Shown: piece by piece, positions 25,681-39,035 of the stretch
Layout of the letters: each line of letters begins with the position of its first letter
How positions within the stretch are numbered: the stretch's first letter is position 1
Assembly: GCA_018907035.1 (NCBI GenBank)
Contig: JACCIC010000096.1
Location: 558,001-622,000, forward strand
From: Sycobia sp. Sy_11
Taxonomy: Eukaryota; Arthropoda; Insecta; Hymenoptera; Epichrysomallidae
DNA length: 64,000 nucleotides
Direction of reading: 5' to 3'
Translations under genes and position numbers: made by a program
Notes under the pieces: generated by a model
The model's database searches: none
Seen by the model: only the letters and a program-made list of their open reading frames with translations
What the model was told of the DNA's origin: nothing

Positions 25681-26540
25681 AGAGCGTATAAGAGCCGATA
25701 ATGGTTTTATGTATGTACAGTACAAGCAGGTACAAGTCAACGCGGGGCTGGTGACAAAATTTCCGTTTTCCATTTCCGCACCAATAATCGGAAGCCCGAT
25801 CGACGGGGGAGGATAAAGGGTTCGAGGGTGGATTGCGTATTGTTGTAATTTTGTTTTGATTTTTAAGAAATGTTGACAATCTTATTAATAATTTTGGGTT
25901 AGCGTCTTGAATCTGCTCTTACAGGACTTTATTTATCATTTAAAATAAAAAAAAAGATAGAATTCTTAAAAAATATAATTAGACAAAAATCTGCAGATTT
26001 ATTCTTATTTGTATACAGAAAATAATTAATTGATACGTTTACCTCACAAGAAAACGCAACCAATTACAAAACATTTTTGTAGACCAGAAATATTTTACGC
26101 TGCAATTGATACTTTTAATTTTCAAATGAGAACAAGTTTATTCTAAAAGAACTATACCTCTATTTGAAAATGATAAAATTGTATTTTTAATTCTTTTCAC
26201 ATTCTTCGTTGATAAAGTCATTGTACAGTATGTTTCGTCGAGTTATGCCTACTGAATCAATCAGTAACATAACAGGTGTTCTAATCTTGAATAGTTAGTG
26301 ATAAATCGATAGATTTAAATTAAATACTTGAATTAATATTTGAATTTTAAAATTGTCGTTTGCACAACAGAAGCGTTAAACTGTAGTTTTGACGATATTA
26401 TGGAATTCCAATAAAATGTCCGCAATATATAACAGTAAAACATTTTTCAATGGACATACCTACACACGTATATTCGTTCAGTTTTCTAATTACGCTCGCG
26501 CGTCAATGTCGGTCGCTGTTCAAATAGTCCACGACAATTT
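25681..26540. other. AT-rich sequence, no gene seen
   Basis: Only short frames and no repeat of note. Confidence 0.55.
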
Positions 26541-26886
26541 TTCAACGGTACGTTACCGTACTATCTAAACGCAACTCCCTTAAGGCGGACGAATGGGTAA
26601 AGCATCGCGCGCCCCATAAGTCGCGCTCGGAAACGTCCACCGAACGCTATCGATCGCGTGCGATCATTAAACGAAAAATCCCGCGTAACGGCCACCGACG
26701 GACCACGTGCCGTCCCTCGTGGGACTCTCGCGCGCCCCTCGCCCACCCGTGCCCGCCTCGGGATATATCGGTAAGCGCCTCTCGAGGGCTGCCCACAAAT
26801 GGGAGATGGATGCATTGGCGCAAACGCCTGCGACGACCTAAAGCGTACCGCCAGCTATTCGGATCTTTTATATAGCTATACATCTG

Positions 26887-26937
<51 letters not shown>

Positions 26938-27276
26938 CTATATTCAGATCGCCAGCTCCTCTATGTATACATAAACATCGAGTTCGTAAGCGCCCCCCCC
27001 CGCCCCGAGGCACTTCTTATAATCAAGTCCACGCCTCCATATACGCCTCCTCCTCCTTCCCACCCACTGTCCACCCTTCGCGTCTCCCGTTGCTCTCTCT
27101 CTCCTCTCTCTCCCTCTCTCTCTCCTGCCATCACGGGCGCGCGCCGCGGGGGTGCGATGAACGAGAGAGGCGCTCGCGGCCGAAGCAGCCGGTCACGCCT
27201 CTCCCTCTGTAATATCACCATCCCCCGCCCGCGCAGCAACAGCAGCAGCCACCGTCGCCACCGCGTCTTCACCGGG

Positions 27277-27313
<37 letters not shown>

Positions 27314-27930
27314 ACATACGTGTAGCTTCGTTCGGCTTATTTAGCGCTCCTGCTGCGTAACGCGTATACGATGGGCGGGCGCGCGCTCGCGTCCCCGACT
27401 GTAAGCCACGCGGGATTTTCCGTACCTGCCTCCAGCCGCCCGCCTGCATGCACGTTGGTGCGTCCGTAATCGTAGGTGCCTTTTGCGCGCCCGCGCGCGC
27501 GGCCAACGGGGGTGCAGACTCGGCTGCCTTCGCGTCAAATCCGCCGATTTCGATTTCACGAGGACGCTGCGAGGGGCGCGAGAGAGGGCCGAGTACTCCT
27601 CCGTGCGTAAGTCGGTGCGACGGCATCGTGCGGGTAAACAAGACGTCGGACGGACGCGAGGTGGCGCCGAGCATTTATTGGCCGTGGATGCGCGTGTGTA
27701 GCGAGGAGAGGCAGACGGTGGGATGGGGGGGGGGTGATGTGCAGTGGGAGAAAGGCAGGCGTAGCCGTCGCGCAGAGATTGTTCTCGCAATGGCGCTATA
27801 TAGGCGGCGCGAGATGCCGAGGGATTCTGATCGAGCATTTTGGTGGACGACTGTGGAGAAAGTCTTTTGGCAGAATTCGGGGGCAGTTGTTAATATCGGT
27901 TTTTCATTCCCTAATTCAACGGTGTAACAC
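26541..27930. repeat. CpG-rich island with (TA)n, CT-rich and (GA)n arrays
   Basis: (TA)n at 26890-26934, CT-rich tracts at 27091-27124, (GA)n at 27281-27309 and a run of G at 27725-27734. Several Arg/Ala/Pro-rich frames overlap on both strands, none with a recognisable domain. Confidence 0.85.
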
Positions 27931-29640
27931 CTAAACAAGTTTATACTAAACTTTTTGTTAAACAGTGACGTTGTAAAAAAAATTATTGATTAGCTGTTGA
28001 TACTTGCGTAATTATAGTATAAAAAATATAATTATGAAAAATCATTCAGTTTCACTTACATATTTTACGCGTACTTTACGAATTTTATTGATCTCGTTAG
28101 TTCTTGTGAGTAATTCAATTATACAATTAAAAATATAATATATGGATTAATTGATCGGTTTGTTAATTTTATGATATTGTACAATTGTCCTTAATATAAA
28201 TTCTACAAATTTTACCAAATTCTACAAATTAAACGGAAATGTCCCATGGAATGTACTTTGTACATTAATTCAATCAGAAATGAGATTAAGAAATTTTATT
28301 ATACTTCCTAGTAGAAATTACAATTGCAAATGGTTCGTTCGTTTCTCTTCTTTAATTTTGTTATTCGTTTTATATGAGAGAATGGTATCTTTTGACATGC
28401 CTTCCATAAAACGGACTATAACTACTTTTATTTTAAAATAGGTATGCTGAATGTCGAATAGTCTATTACTTCTGATTTAGTTATATGAGAATGGGCTTAT
28501 TTACTTTATATTATCGTAATACATTTATCGAAAACTTTTACAAAAATAATATCTTTCTTAAATAAAACTAAAATAAATTGAAAAAAAAGAAAACGCAAAA
28601 TTTATTATTTTTTCCAAATTTCTGAAATCTACTTTGCGTATTAGTCAACTGAAACAAAATCCGAGAATTTTAAAGAAGAGTAATGATGAACACAAAGGCA
28701 AATGTAAATATAAAAGAACAAATTCAGCTTTATACGCATGAACATATGAATTCGACAACAGATAATTCTAGTTTTTATTTTAAAAAAGCATTTACGGAAT
28801 TTCCAAAATGAAAACTGCAAATGATGTTATTCAGTAGTGATACATGCCAATACAAAAGATAAACTTATATTCACTCAAATAAGTTTTTTTAATTCAGAAT
28901 TATCCAAATCTATAACCTATGACTGATAAAAAGATCTTGGGAATATTGACTTTGCTCTTTTATTTCAAATCTTATTATATTCGATTACACAATCTAAATA
29001 TAGCGTCTCTGTTCGCCGATAAAAAAATGGTCTATGTAAATTTGTTAATAATATTGTCCAACATCGAGAATTATGATGTAGTTTATATTTTATATAGTAC
29101 AGGCTAATTATTTTTCGATAAATAATATTATTAAATATCGTTTACTATAATTATCTTAATATCTAATAAATGCTCTTAATATCGCCCGCTTCAAAAATCC
29201 AATAAAACATTGGCGAAATGACACTCTTATGAAATTTTTGATCGAATATTTTTGTTAATTCTAATTTTTTTTATGCCAGTGGAACCAGTCTAATCTCGTC
29301 ACTTTTAATTTTTTTGTAGATAACTGTCTGCGGTATAAAAATATAAATCTCGGAAAAAGTGTTCATGTTATATTATACATTGACAGATATATTAAGTAAT
29401 TAGTAAATTTTGCGTGTTTCTAGAAGAAAAGTATAATCAAATAACCAATTTTGAAATTTTCACAATATTCATTGGTGTTTCAAATTTTACAATGTACTCT
29501 ACTATATCCATTATGAGCGTGCCTTTTAAATAAATAAAAATTGTCGAAAACAATTTAATGAAAGCTAATTTTATTAATGTAAAAAAAATCTGTTTAAATT
29601 GCAAATCTCTAAATTCGTCTCTATTTTAACAACTTCCTTC
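27931..29640. other. AT-rich sequence, no gene seen
   Basis: Unique-looking AT-rich DNA; the longest frame (28919-29107) has no supporting signal. Confidence 0.55.
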
Positions 29641-30061
29641 ATGTATGTGTGCGTGTGTACTGTGTATACATATATGTGCCTGTCGGAAGAAAAACACGCG
29701 CTGGCAATTACGCGTGCGCGTATACGCCAAAGTGCCACACATTCTCAGCCGTTTACGACACTTCGCGAAATTGCGGCAAAACGCGTCCGAGAACCGGCAA
29801 AAGCATAGGCAAAGTTGTATAAAAAATTCAGATAAAGAAGCCGTGCGTATGAATGTAAGCGTGTATAATAGAGTGTGCGTAATAAATAACAGTATTATAT
29901 GCGTAGGATGGACCATGAAAGTTCCTATATAAGCAAGTTGTGCGGACGGGCGTTGGCAGTAATTGAACTATATTTGAAAAGTCCGCGCGTGGCTGGTGTG
30001 CGATAAAGAAAGAACAGAAAGAAAGCGCGTGGCCGCGAAAATGGGAACATGTATATGCATG

Positions 30062-30099
<38 letters not shown>

Positions 30100-30660
30100 T
30101 CTAACAATGCTCCTGTGCTCGCGCAGGCAGACTTCGTGAGTTGCAACTGGTCACAGTCATGCGAGATGACCGATTTTATACAGATTGATAACCGCGTGCT
30201 GCGTGGCGCGCGAGGGGCGGGTAGGGGGGAGGAATTCCGCGTAGGTCGCCCGTCCACGAAAATCATCGAATTGAACGCGCGAGCGCGGCTGTTTATGCGA
30301 CCGCCTAATGCCAGTCATTTCGCGCCCGTCGCTCGCGCGCGTTGCGTTGCGACGCCGGCTGGATTCAGGGAAAGAAAAAAAGAAAGAAAGAGCCTTGCGT
30401 ATATATCGCAATTACGTGGGGTCAGGGAGAGGGGGCGGACTGGTCGCGACCGCTGTCGCGCGGGCGACGACGACGAAGCTCTGGTCTCGAAATAGCGCAC
30501 GGGAGGGTGGGGAAAAACAAGGTATTAAGCAGCCGAGCGTACCTGGGGTACGCGCGCAGGGTCAAAGGGATATGTACCTATGTTATTATCGGCGAGTGGT
30601 GGAGCTATTTGTTTTGGAATTCGTGTAACAAAGCGGGCGTTGAATTTGATCATCGTTGAG
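29641..30660. repeat. GC-rich island with (TA)n array
   Basis: (TA)n at 30064-30098 inside a block of raised GC from about 29690 to 30650. The open frames on both strands at 30049-30500 overlap the array or CpG-rich DNA and are not supported as genes. Confidence 0.82.
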
Positions 30661-31880
30661 TTGGTACGAATTGATATTTTTAATTGTACTTCTTACAGCA
30701 TTCAATTTTAAGGGGTAGGCTGCAGTTAGAATAAAATCCTTATTTGGCAACGATTCGTAACAGCAGGCTCTATTATTTGTATAAAGAAAATATTTCTAAA
30801 GTCAAAAGTTCGCCAGTTTACGAAGTAGCAGATTTATCCGAGTAAATATAGCGGATACCGAGCTATTAACGTATCTTGAACAGATGCAAATTAGTATATT
30901 TCAACACGGCTGTGAAAGTTGATTATTTCGCTCGTGAAGTAATTTACACCCGAAGGAAGCGAGGGAGGAAAGTCTGCCGAGGGAAATAACAATTTGCACA
31001 CCAGTGCTGATCGATACTTTGCGTTGTGAGAATTTAATGATCATGTTAAATTTGTGACTTGGAGGTTAGAGTCGTGAAAAAGGTAATTGGGCGGTGTAGG
31101 CAACGGAACTCAAGATTGAGTCGTCTGAAAAAATAAACAAGCCACGGTGATATGAGTTATATAAGTAATATATCCATTTCTAGATACTTGAACCAAGATA
31201 TTTTGTAAAATAGGATTTTTTCCAATTGATCGATCTGTTCAACGGACATCTTGGACTCCAATTACGAATGATACGCCCTTTCCAGAAAAAACCGTTTCAG
31301 ATGGCTTTATTTCACTTATATTACATTATATTAATAAATTAGTTTTATGTTAAAACGAATTAAGATACGTAATATTCTTGTCAAAGTGCCCTGTGCTCCA
31401 ATTGACACAGCCATAGTCGATAGAAACACACTACGAAATTTTGAATGCGATCGATGTAATTTTTATTTCGTATTTTATATTAATTTTTTGTTTCAAAATA
31501 CTTCAGATTTATTCTTCTCAGATTTTGTCAACTATTTTACACTGTATTTTTGAAACGATAATACTTTTTATAAATCCAAAAAAATCAATCTTTCGGAAAT
31601 TCTATATCGAACATTTTAATTGGCTTAATTTTCAATAACTTCTTTTTTCTTTGATTATGTTTGTTTTATTTGAATTTGAATATTTATTTTTAACTTAAAA
31701 AATTTACTAGCAACTAACATTTGATAAATCAATATTATAATGATTAATTATACGATTCGAATGTAATACTTTAATAATAATATAGTTATTTTATATTAAA
31801 ATCAACTCATCATCATTAAATGAACAGAGGTACACGGCTCGTAGCACGAGAAATAAACGATATGAAAGGTTTATCCAGTT
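30661..31880. other. AT-rich sequence, no gene seen
   Basis: No motif was recognised. The words AAATAGGATTTTTTCCAA at about 31210 and 33560 recur once and may be a small old repeat. Confidence 0.5.
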
Positions 31881-32312
31881 CTATCGGTAGTGAAAAGCGC
31901 GGAACGGTACAGCTATAGCCATACCATACCACATCAAATAGCATGCCGAACAATTTGCGCAATCGCAATACATCAAGCCCGCTTGACTAGCAACTGACGA
32001 TCTTCGTTCCTCGCGGTACCCGGTTAAGACGCGGACTGATAGCCCCGTTACGGAACGAGGCAGCAAGTCGATAACGAACTCGTCGAATCCAATAGTCCGG
32101 GGTGGACGGAAGGGGGGCGGGGCAACGGCAATATCTCCCTCGTAAGTATAAATACGCATGGAAAAGCTACCGCGGCCGATAATTTTCTGCCCACCCCCCT
32201 CTCTCTTTCCCGCGGCTTAAGTCGAAATTCGATTACGCCTAGCGAGAAAGGGCAAATGAGAAGGAAGTGGCAGGACGAAAAGGAAAAGGCCGTAAAACAC
32301 CGTATCCATTCG

Positions 32313-32347
<35 letters not shown>

Positions 32348-32467
32348 GGCGTTCGTCGCTGCCGCTGGAGGAGTCCGCTTCGACTCGGGAAACGGGCCGA
32401 GCGCATTATAATGGTAGCGACGCTCTGCCCGCGAATAATCTCTCGGTGGTCTCGTCCTTCCTTCCTC

Positions 32468-32501
<34 letters not shown>

Positions 32502-33240
32502 CAGCCCCCCCCCCCCGCGGCTCAATCATCGCGTTTCCTCCTGCCCTCCCCCGCCCGCCCATCTCCCGCATTAACCCGCGCGCTTCCGATGAGATGAGAA
32601 ATCGCGTAATTTCATCGGGCGGCCGACGCAGCGCCGGTAATGCAATCGAAGCGAGGGAGCGGGCGCGCTTCTGTCATTGATCGCGCGGCCGCGGCGGGCC
32701 CCCCAGGTGCTCGGCCCGGAGGTCACGATCCTGGGAGGCTGACTCTCTCACTGGCCCCTGGCTTATTATGATTCCGGTCGGATCGCGGGGTATTTGCATA
32801 CGTATGCGTATATATCGTATATGGTGCCCCGGGCCCCGTGCGGTTAATATGTATATATATATATATATATGTATATATATAATGACCCTTGCTGCCGTCC
32901 CTGCGAGAGCGGTCGAGTCGCTTATTGAGCTCATCCCCTTGCTTCGTTTGTCGACGTGCGTTTCCGCTCGTTGTGTTTTTGTTTCTCTGCGTTTGCTCTT
33001 TTTTCCGCGCTGTATGTAACTTTCGTACGAGACTCGATGAATGGAGCTGCGCATACGCGAGAACTGCCGATGCCTCGTATCGTGAATGGCAGGATTCGAT
33101 TCGTCAGGGGGGCTCGATTGGTTCATTGATGGGGGCTGAAAGCGAAAGAGGCAGAGTGAGAGGGATCGGCTCTGCTTTGTCGATCGCGCTGTTTACAGAA
33201 TCTGGGGGTAGGGGGCGGAAAGGGGACTAATAGGATTAAT
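31881..33240. repeat. CpG-rich island with (TCG)n and (CT)n arrays
   Basis: (TCG)n at 32315-32347 (11 units), CT-rich tract at 32464-32502, a run of C at 32505-32516 and a short TA-rich tract at 32852-32880. The poly-Ser and poly-Asp frames are translations of the TCG array. Confidence 0.88.
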
Positions 33241-34575
33241 TTGGGGCAAATTGCATATTCAATGATGTCGGATTGGATATGAAGCGCGGTAGGTCTGTTA
33301 CTGCACGATCGATGATAATTCGAAAACGAGACACTGATAATTTGTAAAATATTCGGCAAAGATTGATAGCTTTTTTTAATCACTTTTTTCATTACTAAAA
33401 TTCAATGGGTCGTTTTTTTGTCGCGTCGACAAAGTTTTTTCAAATTATCCTTAGAATCTGTATATATATATAGAAAAAAATTGAACTAAAGTAGTTAAGA
33501 AGCAGTTAACTTTTGCGTGGTCCACCTGTGCACAGCACTCGTGGCTTGCGCAGAGTTTTAAATAGGATTTTTTCCAAATGATATTTCACAAATTGTCTCG
33601 AAACTATAGCTTTATGAATATTCATAAAATTTCAGTTTCGTCAAACTGAATTCACCGAAATAAATACGATAACAATGCGAATTTTTGTTCAAATAAACGT
33701 ATTTTATCGATTTTCCAAATCATTGGCTTTTTAGTAGTTTCAACCGTCAATCATTCAATCGTCAATTAAATTTGTCATCATTCAATCGTTTCAATCGTCA
33801 ATTAAATTTTGCCAAAATCAATTAAAACGTTTGAATGTAAATAAAATCAAAATAAGATTACCCTTCAAAATTCTCTTATAATATCATTTTAATTAATTTT
33901 TATTATTTTAATCGAACATCTGCAGCAGCACCATTGCCTAATTATACATGTATGAATTGATTTTATGGTATTTGACTGTGTAATAAAATTTCATATCGTA
34001 TTATTTTAGTGTCCTGAAATTGTGTAATTAATATCATGGTTAAATGCAATTGCACTTTATGCCTTACTACTCGATTAAAGTACAAAACTACATTATTTAA
34101 GTGTCATTATTAATTTTCAATATTATGAAATTAATAGAATTATAATAGCTATAAATGATTGAGATTATTTATTGTGAATAAATAATCAAAAAAATGTATC
34201 ATAGTCTATTTTTCGTAAAGTAGTACAATAATTCAATTGGTATGCTATATATTTTACTAAACTAAGCAATGTGTATTTATAATTTTATAATTTTACCTCG
34301 TCTTCGAGAAAATAAAGAATATACCATGTTAAACGAAATTATTGAAGTTAATATAAAGACGCTTCCAATACGAATATTACGTATAACGTATCTGAATCAC
34401 ACCTATATTAAATCTCTTGAACGTACAAAAAAAACAACCGTTCGTGAATCGAACCCAACGATTCCAACTGAACGAAACAATGTACCTGCGCGAATTCTTG
34501 AAACTGATACGGCTCGGTATCCAAAATCCACGCCCCAACCGAATCTGTCAATCCTTATAAATACATGTTATATAT
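33241..34575. other. AT-rich sequence, no gene seen
   Basis: The 183-codon frame starting at 34269 runs into the CA array at 34579 and has no recognisable domain. Confidence 0.5.
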
Positions 34576-35274
34576 ACTACACACACATACACACATACAC
34601 ACACACACACACATTGTGCAAACATCTTGTCACCATAAAGGCGCGCAAATTAGAGAAAAAGACGCGCGCTCTCGTCGTTACCGCCTCGACACGCGCCGAT
34701 TCGGCTAAGCGTATATGGATATATAGTATATCGGACCTGACAAAAGGTTCCCGGTGCGAAGGACCCGCTGCGCGTATATTACAATATATAGTTAAAAACG
34801 ATCACGAGCGCACACCTTAAGACACCCGGAGGCGTTATTTGGTTATATATATAGGACCCTTATACGATAATGTATAGAAAAAAATAAGCGAGAGGATGGA
34901 AGAGAGAGAGAGAGAGAGAGGAGCAAAGAAGGGGAGGGAGGGTGCGGTGCAGCCGTATACTCATGTGGCGCAACCGTCGCCTCGCGCGCCGCTGTGCGAA
35001 ACGCTGATACGTGCCGACGTGTCCGACCGGGCGCGAGAAATCCTCGTGGATTTTAATAGGCATACATACATTTTGTATAATATAAATACGAATACGCGGG
35101 AAGAAAGCCGCGGTGACAATGGAAACCGTAATAATCGGGCGCTATACGCGTACGCGCGATGGGCAGCAGCCGGGCAGGTGAGACCGCAGGCGCTGGGCTT
35201 TTAATTGCCGAACAATGCGAGTCCCTTGTTTTTTTGTTTTTTTTTTCTCGCGCTCGCGCGTTCCGACATTATTG

Positions 35275-35333
<59 letters not shown>

Positions 35334-35468
35334 CATACATATATAGGAACGCGAGTCGATTACTCACGCCTGGCTTATCGAGGATAATCGCTGCGGTAGA
35401 ACAATTCGAGTCTATCTATTTATACGGCAGCGGGTGAAAGACGCAGTCGCGAATATCGCGCGTGCTAA

Positions 35469-35517
<49 letters not shown>

Positions 35518-35858
35518 CATACATATACATAAACAATAATGGACTATGCGAATAACCTGGGCGGCTTTGTTCATGTGCATTCGCGATCTCGAACCTCCTC
35601 CCCTCTCTCCACCACAGTCACTAGAGGGAATGGGCATGTCGGCGAATACTCTGGTTATGTATATGTGCATACGCACTCGAGCTAATTGCAAGCGCACGCG
35701 CGACGACAATGCCAACCCACGGCCTCCCTTGGCAAATTGTTATTTACGACTCTTTCGCTAATTCGATTATAAATCGTCGCCCCGCAGAGATTATGCCGCT
35801 CGCGGTGCGCCACGGGCTTCTGCATCGCTGTATGTATGCATGTGTGTATGTATATATG

Positions 35859-35903
<45 letters not shown>

Positions 35904-35950
35904 ATAACTGCGGGGAACCGACCGCTCCCGTAGTTTCATTTATTATATAA
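34576..35950. repeat. GC-rich island with (CA)n, (GA)n, two (TA)n and (GT)n arrays
   Basis: (CA)n at 34579-34613, (GA)n at 34901-34921, (TA)n at 35280-35327 and 35472-35510, each ending in CATATA-type units, and (GT)n at 35871-35899. Confidence 0.92.
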
Positions 35951-38416
35951 TAAAATTGTCCTCCGAGCGGTGTTTTTCTCCAATAAAGCGCTCGACGCGA
36001 GTGCGGTTAGTCGTATCGATATGTTTATATGCAGTTGAATATATTAATGAAAGCACTCTTTGTTAATAAAATTAAGGTAAATCTGAAGAAATTTGTAAAT
36101 TATGAAAATTTTCTTTTACCAACGAGTTTTACTGAATTAGTTTATTTATTATTTCATTCGGAATAGTCACTAGAACTTTACTATCGTTTCAATTAAATTG
36201 CCTTGGAATTATTTAGGTCATTTATAACATAACATTGTTAATGTTAATGATGGTTTAAATTGTATAGCTTAGTAAGTTTAAATAAAAAATTTATCGTTTG
36301 CTTTATGCCTATGTACAGATTACATTGCATAACTTTTAATAATTAAACATAAGTTCGTTTAAATTAAATAAATATTTTTCTTCTTATTATTATTATTTGT
36401 ATGCTTTAAAAGTTCTGATATATAATTATAAATTTGTACGATCGTCCTATATCTTCGGCATAACGACGATTAATATTTTCGTATGCTCTACTAAGTTAAA
36501 TTAAATGCGGAAGGCCTTTTTTTTACCGGATGGAATGTCAACGTTGAATTTACATTTGAAGCGAATATTTTAATTACTTTTAATATACGGATAATAGTTA
36601 CAAAAAATATATAAATATGTATGGCTTTTAATTGAATTCATCCATCACTTTATGTACTTAGACACCGAAGAACATAAAACATGTTTTAAAATGACAACTC
36701 TAACTGCGTAATAAAAAAATAAAGTGTTGAAATAGTGTCATCAAACTTGACTTATCATTGTATAGCTATATTTCTATTAATTTTTTTTTCTCGAAATTTG
36801 GTGCTTATAACTATTGTCTTTACTATTATTTAGCGACGAACCTCGTGTATTTTTCAATTCTCAATAAAATTCAACTGCGAAAGTTCAAGTGATTCGATCG
36901 TGGTATTAACCAATAGTTAAGCTTTTAATTACGTTACCACTTAGCGATAATTAATCTGTAACTATTAAGATTAATCATAAGGAAATTAATCTCTGTAATA
37001 CTGTTCTTAACTGGAATTATACAATTGTTTTTTACTTCGTTTGTACGAAGGACAATATCGTTCAACATACTTATAAAATAATGGTTATTATTTACAAATT
37101 TAAAATGAGAATTCGAATTTAATAATTAAATCAATTGAAATCAATGTTATCAATTTTTAAAAAAATCTCTAATAATATATGAAACGTAATAATTAAATTA
37201 AACATGGATGTAGACTATACTCTACATATGTTTTAATATAAAAATACTTAGTTTGTGATAAAATTACAAATCTGTTATTTTAAATTTGTAATCATTATTT
37301 AACTATTGTCACGATGTATACGTGTTTGCATTATGCATCAGTTGAAACATAATATTATGAATATGGTAGCATATTCCCAGACGAACTTAATTACTTAATC
37401 AATTTTTCAACCACACATATATCAGTGTAATTTTGTTATTAAATTCTGTAAATCGCCACGGGATTCGAATACTTCTGTCGAAAATTACGCGATTTATTCC
37501 GTAAGCCAGCGTGGACTTCGGAGTCGAGTATTTTTATCGCATTCCTCGTTTCTCTATAAGTTTGTATATAAATTATAAATAAAAATTAGACGACAGCTTT
37601 ATTAATAGCGGCGTAGACAGAATTTTCTCGCTCTGTTCGCGAGCGTTCGTTCATTTGGCCGACGAGAGCCGAGTCTCCCGACTCGACTGTTAATATACAA
37701 TTTATCCTGGATAAGCTGCTTGTTGAGAAAAAATTCATAGAACAAAAAAAAAGTATTTTGATGATATCTTAGATTTGTTGAAACATTTTTTTAAAATTTC
37801 TTAATGTTTCATATTTTCCCAGATGAATTCGAGAAACCATAATTTTTGTAGTTTTCGATATGAAAATTGAATTTCTGTCAAAAGTTAGTACGATACTCAT
37901 GATAAGCACACCTATATATACGCATTACTATAAATTTGAATTGCAAGAACGTTATAGAAACGATTAGAGCATGATTACCATATCGATGATGAGAAGATTC
38001 TTTTTATGACATTAAATAAAATACGTACGTTTATACAAATCTAATGCGGAGTAAATTAAATTCTAGTTCAAGAGGTCAAACATCTAGGAATTTTAAAATA
38101 AAATACTTTATAAGCAGTTATATGGATATATTTGAGTAGTGGTGTACGATAGTTTGACTTTGAATATGGCTTTGCATTAAAGTGGGACATTGCGCAGGAA
38201 ATAAAGACAGCATATAATTGATTTTAATAATGAACGATATTTTAAATTATTTTACAATTAGATTTAGAAATAAGCCGTGGATTCTCCGTCGAACAACAGA
38301 GCTGTATAGTAAACGCGTTGAAAAATCACAACGCGTAAATATCAAGAAGAAACGATTTAATCAAAATAATTCCTCGAGTTCATTCGCTTCGTTCCCCAGA
38401 AATATATTTTAATTAC

Positions 38417-38419
<3 letters not shown>
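35951..38419. other. Long AT-rich stretch, no gene seen
   Basis: About 2.5 kb without a supportable frame or a microsatellite longer than about 20 bp. Confidence 0.6.

Positions 38420-38451
<32 letters not shown>
38420..38451 (+). repeat. (GA)n microsatellite upstream of the protease-homologue gene
   Basis: Pure AG array about 480 bp before the TATA box. GA arrays near promoters can bind GAGA-type factors; here that is only a possibility. Confidence 0.93.
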
Positions 38452-38452
<1 letters not shown>

Positions 38453-38900
38453 GAGCCGGGCATACAACAATGGCTTTGTAAAAAGAGAAAACAAATTGAA
38501 AACTGTCTATTATGGTATCGCTATGTGCTTAAAATTAATAATCGAATGTGTCGCCAGACATTTATTTCGATTGAGAACTTTCAGGAACAATTGCAAGCGA
38601 TAAGCCAAATCTCCATATTTCATTATGTATTCAAAGCAAACATAATTTCCCCGCGAATGTACTCTGCATTTGCATATAGAAATAGATAAAAGCAAATTTT
38701 GGGAAGGAACATTACGCAAGCCGTACATTAATGTGAATAACATAAATATTGTTACTTCCCGACCGAGTGCTTCGTATCGTTTATTTGCACGATTCGTAAT
38801 ATCGCCTATGTTTTTATAAGTTATCTCATCGCGCATATACATAGAGAATAATATGCGCGTTATTTATATTAATTTTTTTTGTTTCGTAAAAGAGACTGCT

Positions 38901-38935
38901 TATAAAAAGATAAGCCAGCTCTTCGGCAAGTCAGT
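38901..38935 (+). promoter_or_regulatory. Core promoter: TATA box and TCAGT initiator
   Basis: TATAAAAA at 38901-38908 is followed by the arthropod initiator TCAGT at 38931-38935; the initiator A at 38933 lies 32 bp from the first T of the TATA box, the expected distance. A GATAAG motif sits at 38909-38914. Transcription from 38933 would give a 39-nt leader before the ATG at 38972. Confidence 0.75.
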
Positions 38936-38971
38936 ACAGATCGATCGTCGAAATAATAACAGCGCACCGCG

Positions 38972-39035
38972 ATGATACTGTGCGCTTTGTTCGTCTTTGC
39001 CGCTAACGCCATCCTCGTTTCGGCCAATCAAGACG
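38972..39035 (+). CDS. Exon 1: signal peptide
   Basis: Encodes MILCALFVFAANAILVSANQD plus the first base of the next codon. The ATG is the first one after the predicted start of transcription. The donor is G|GTAGGT at 39036, phase 1. Confidence 0.88.

Noticed and set aside
34430..34470. B-box-like GGTTCGATTCA on the minus strand with a T run downstream
   Set aside because: No A box upstream and the T stem does not pair.
38640..38770. Possible NF-kB sites upstream of the protease homologue
   Set aside because: The G-rich/T-rich words near 38648, 38700 and 38757 do not fit the GGGRNNYYYY consensus on either strand.
38510..38842. 110-codon minus-strand frame just upstream of the protease-homologue promoter
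   Set aside because: No recognised family or splice signals; probably chance in the upstream region.
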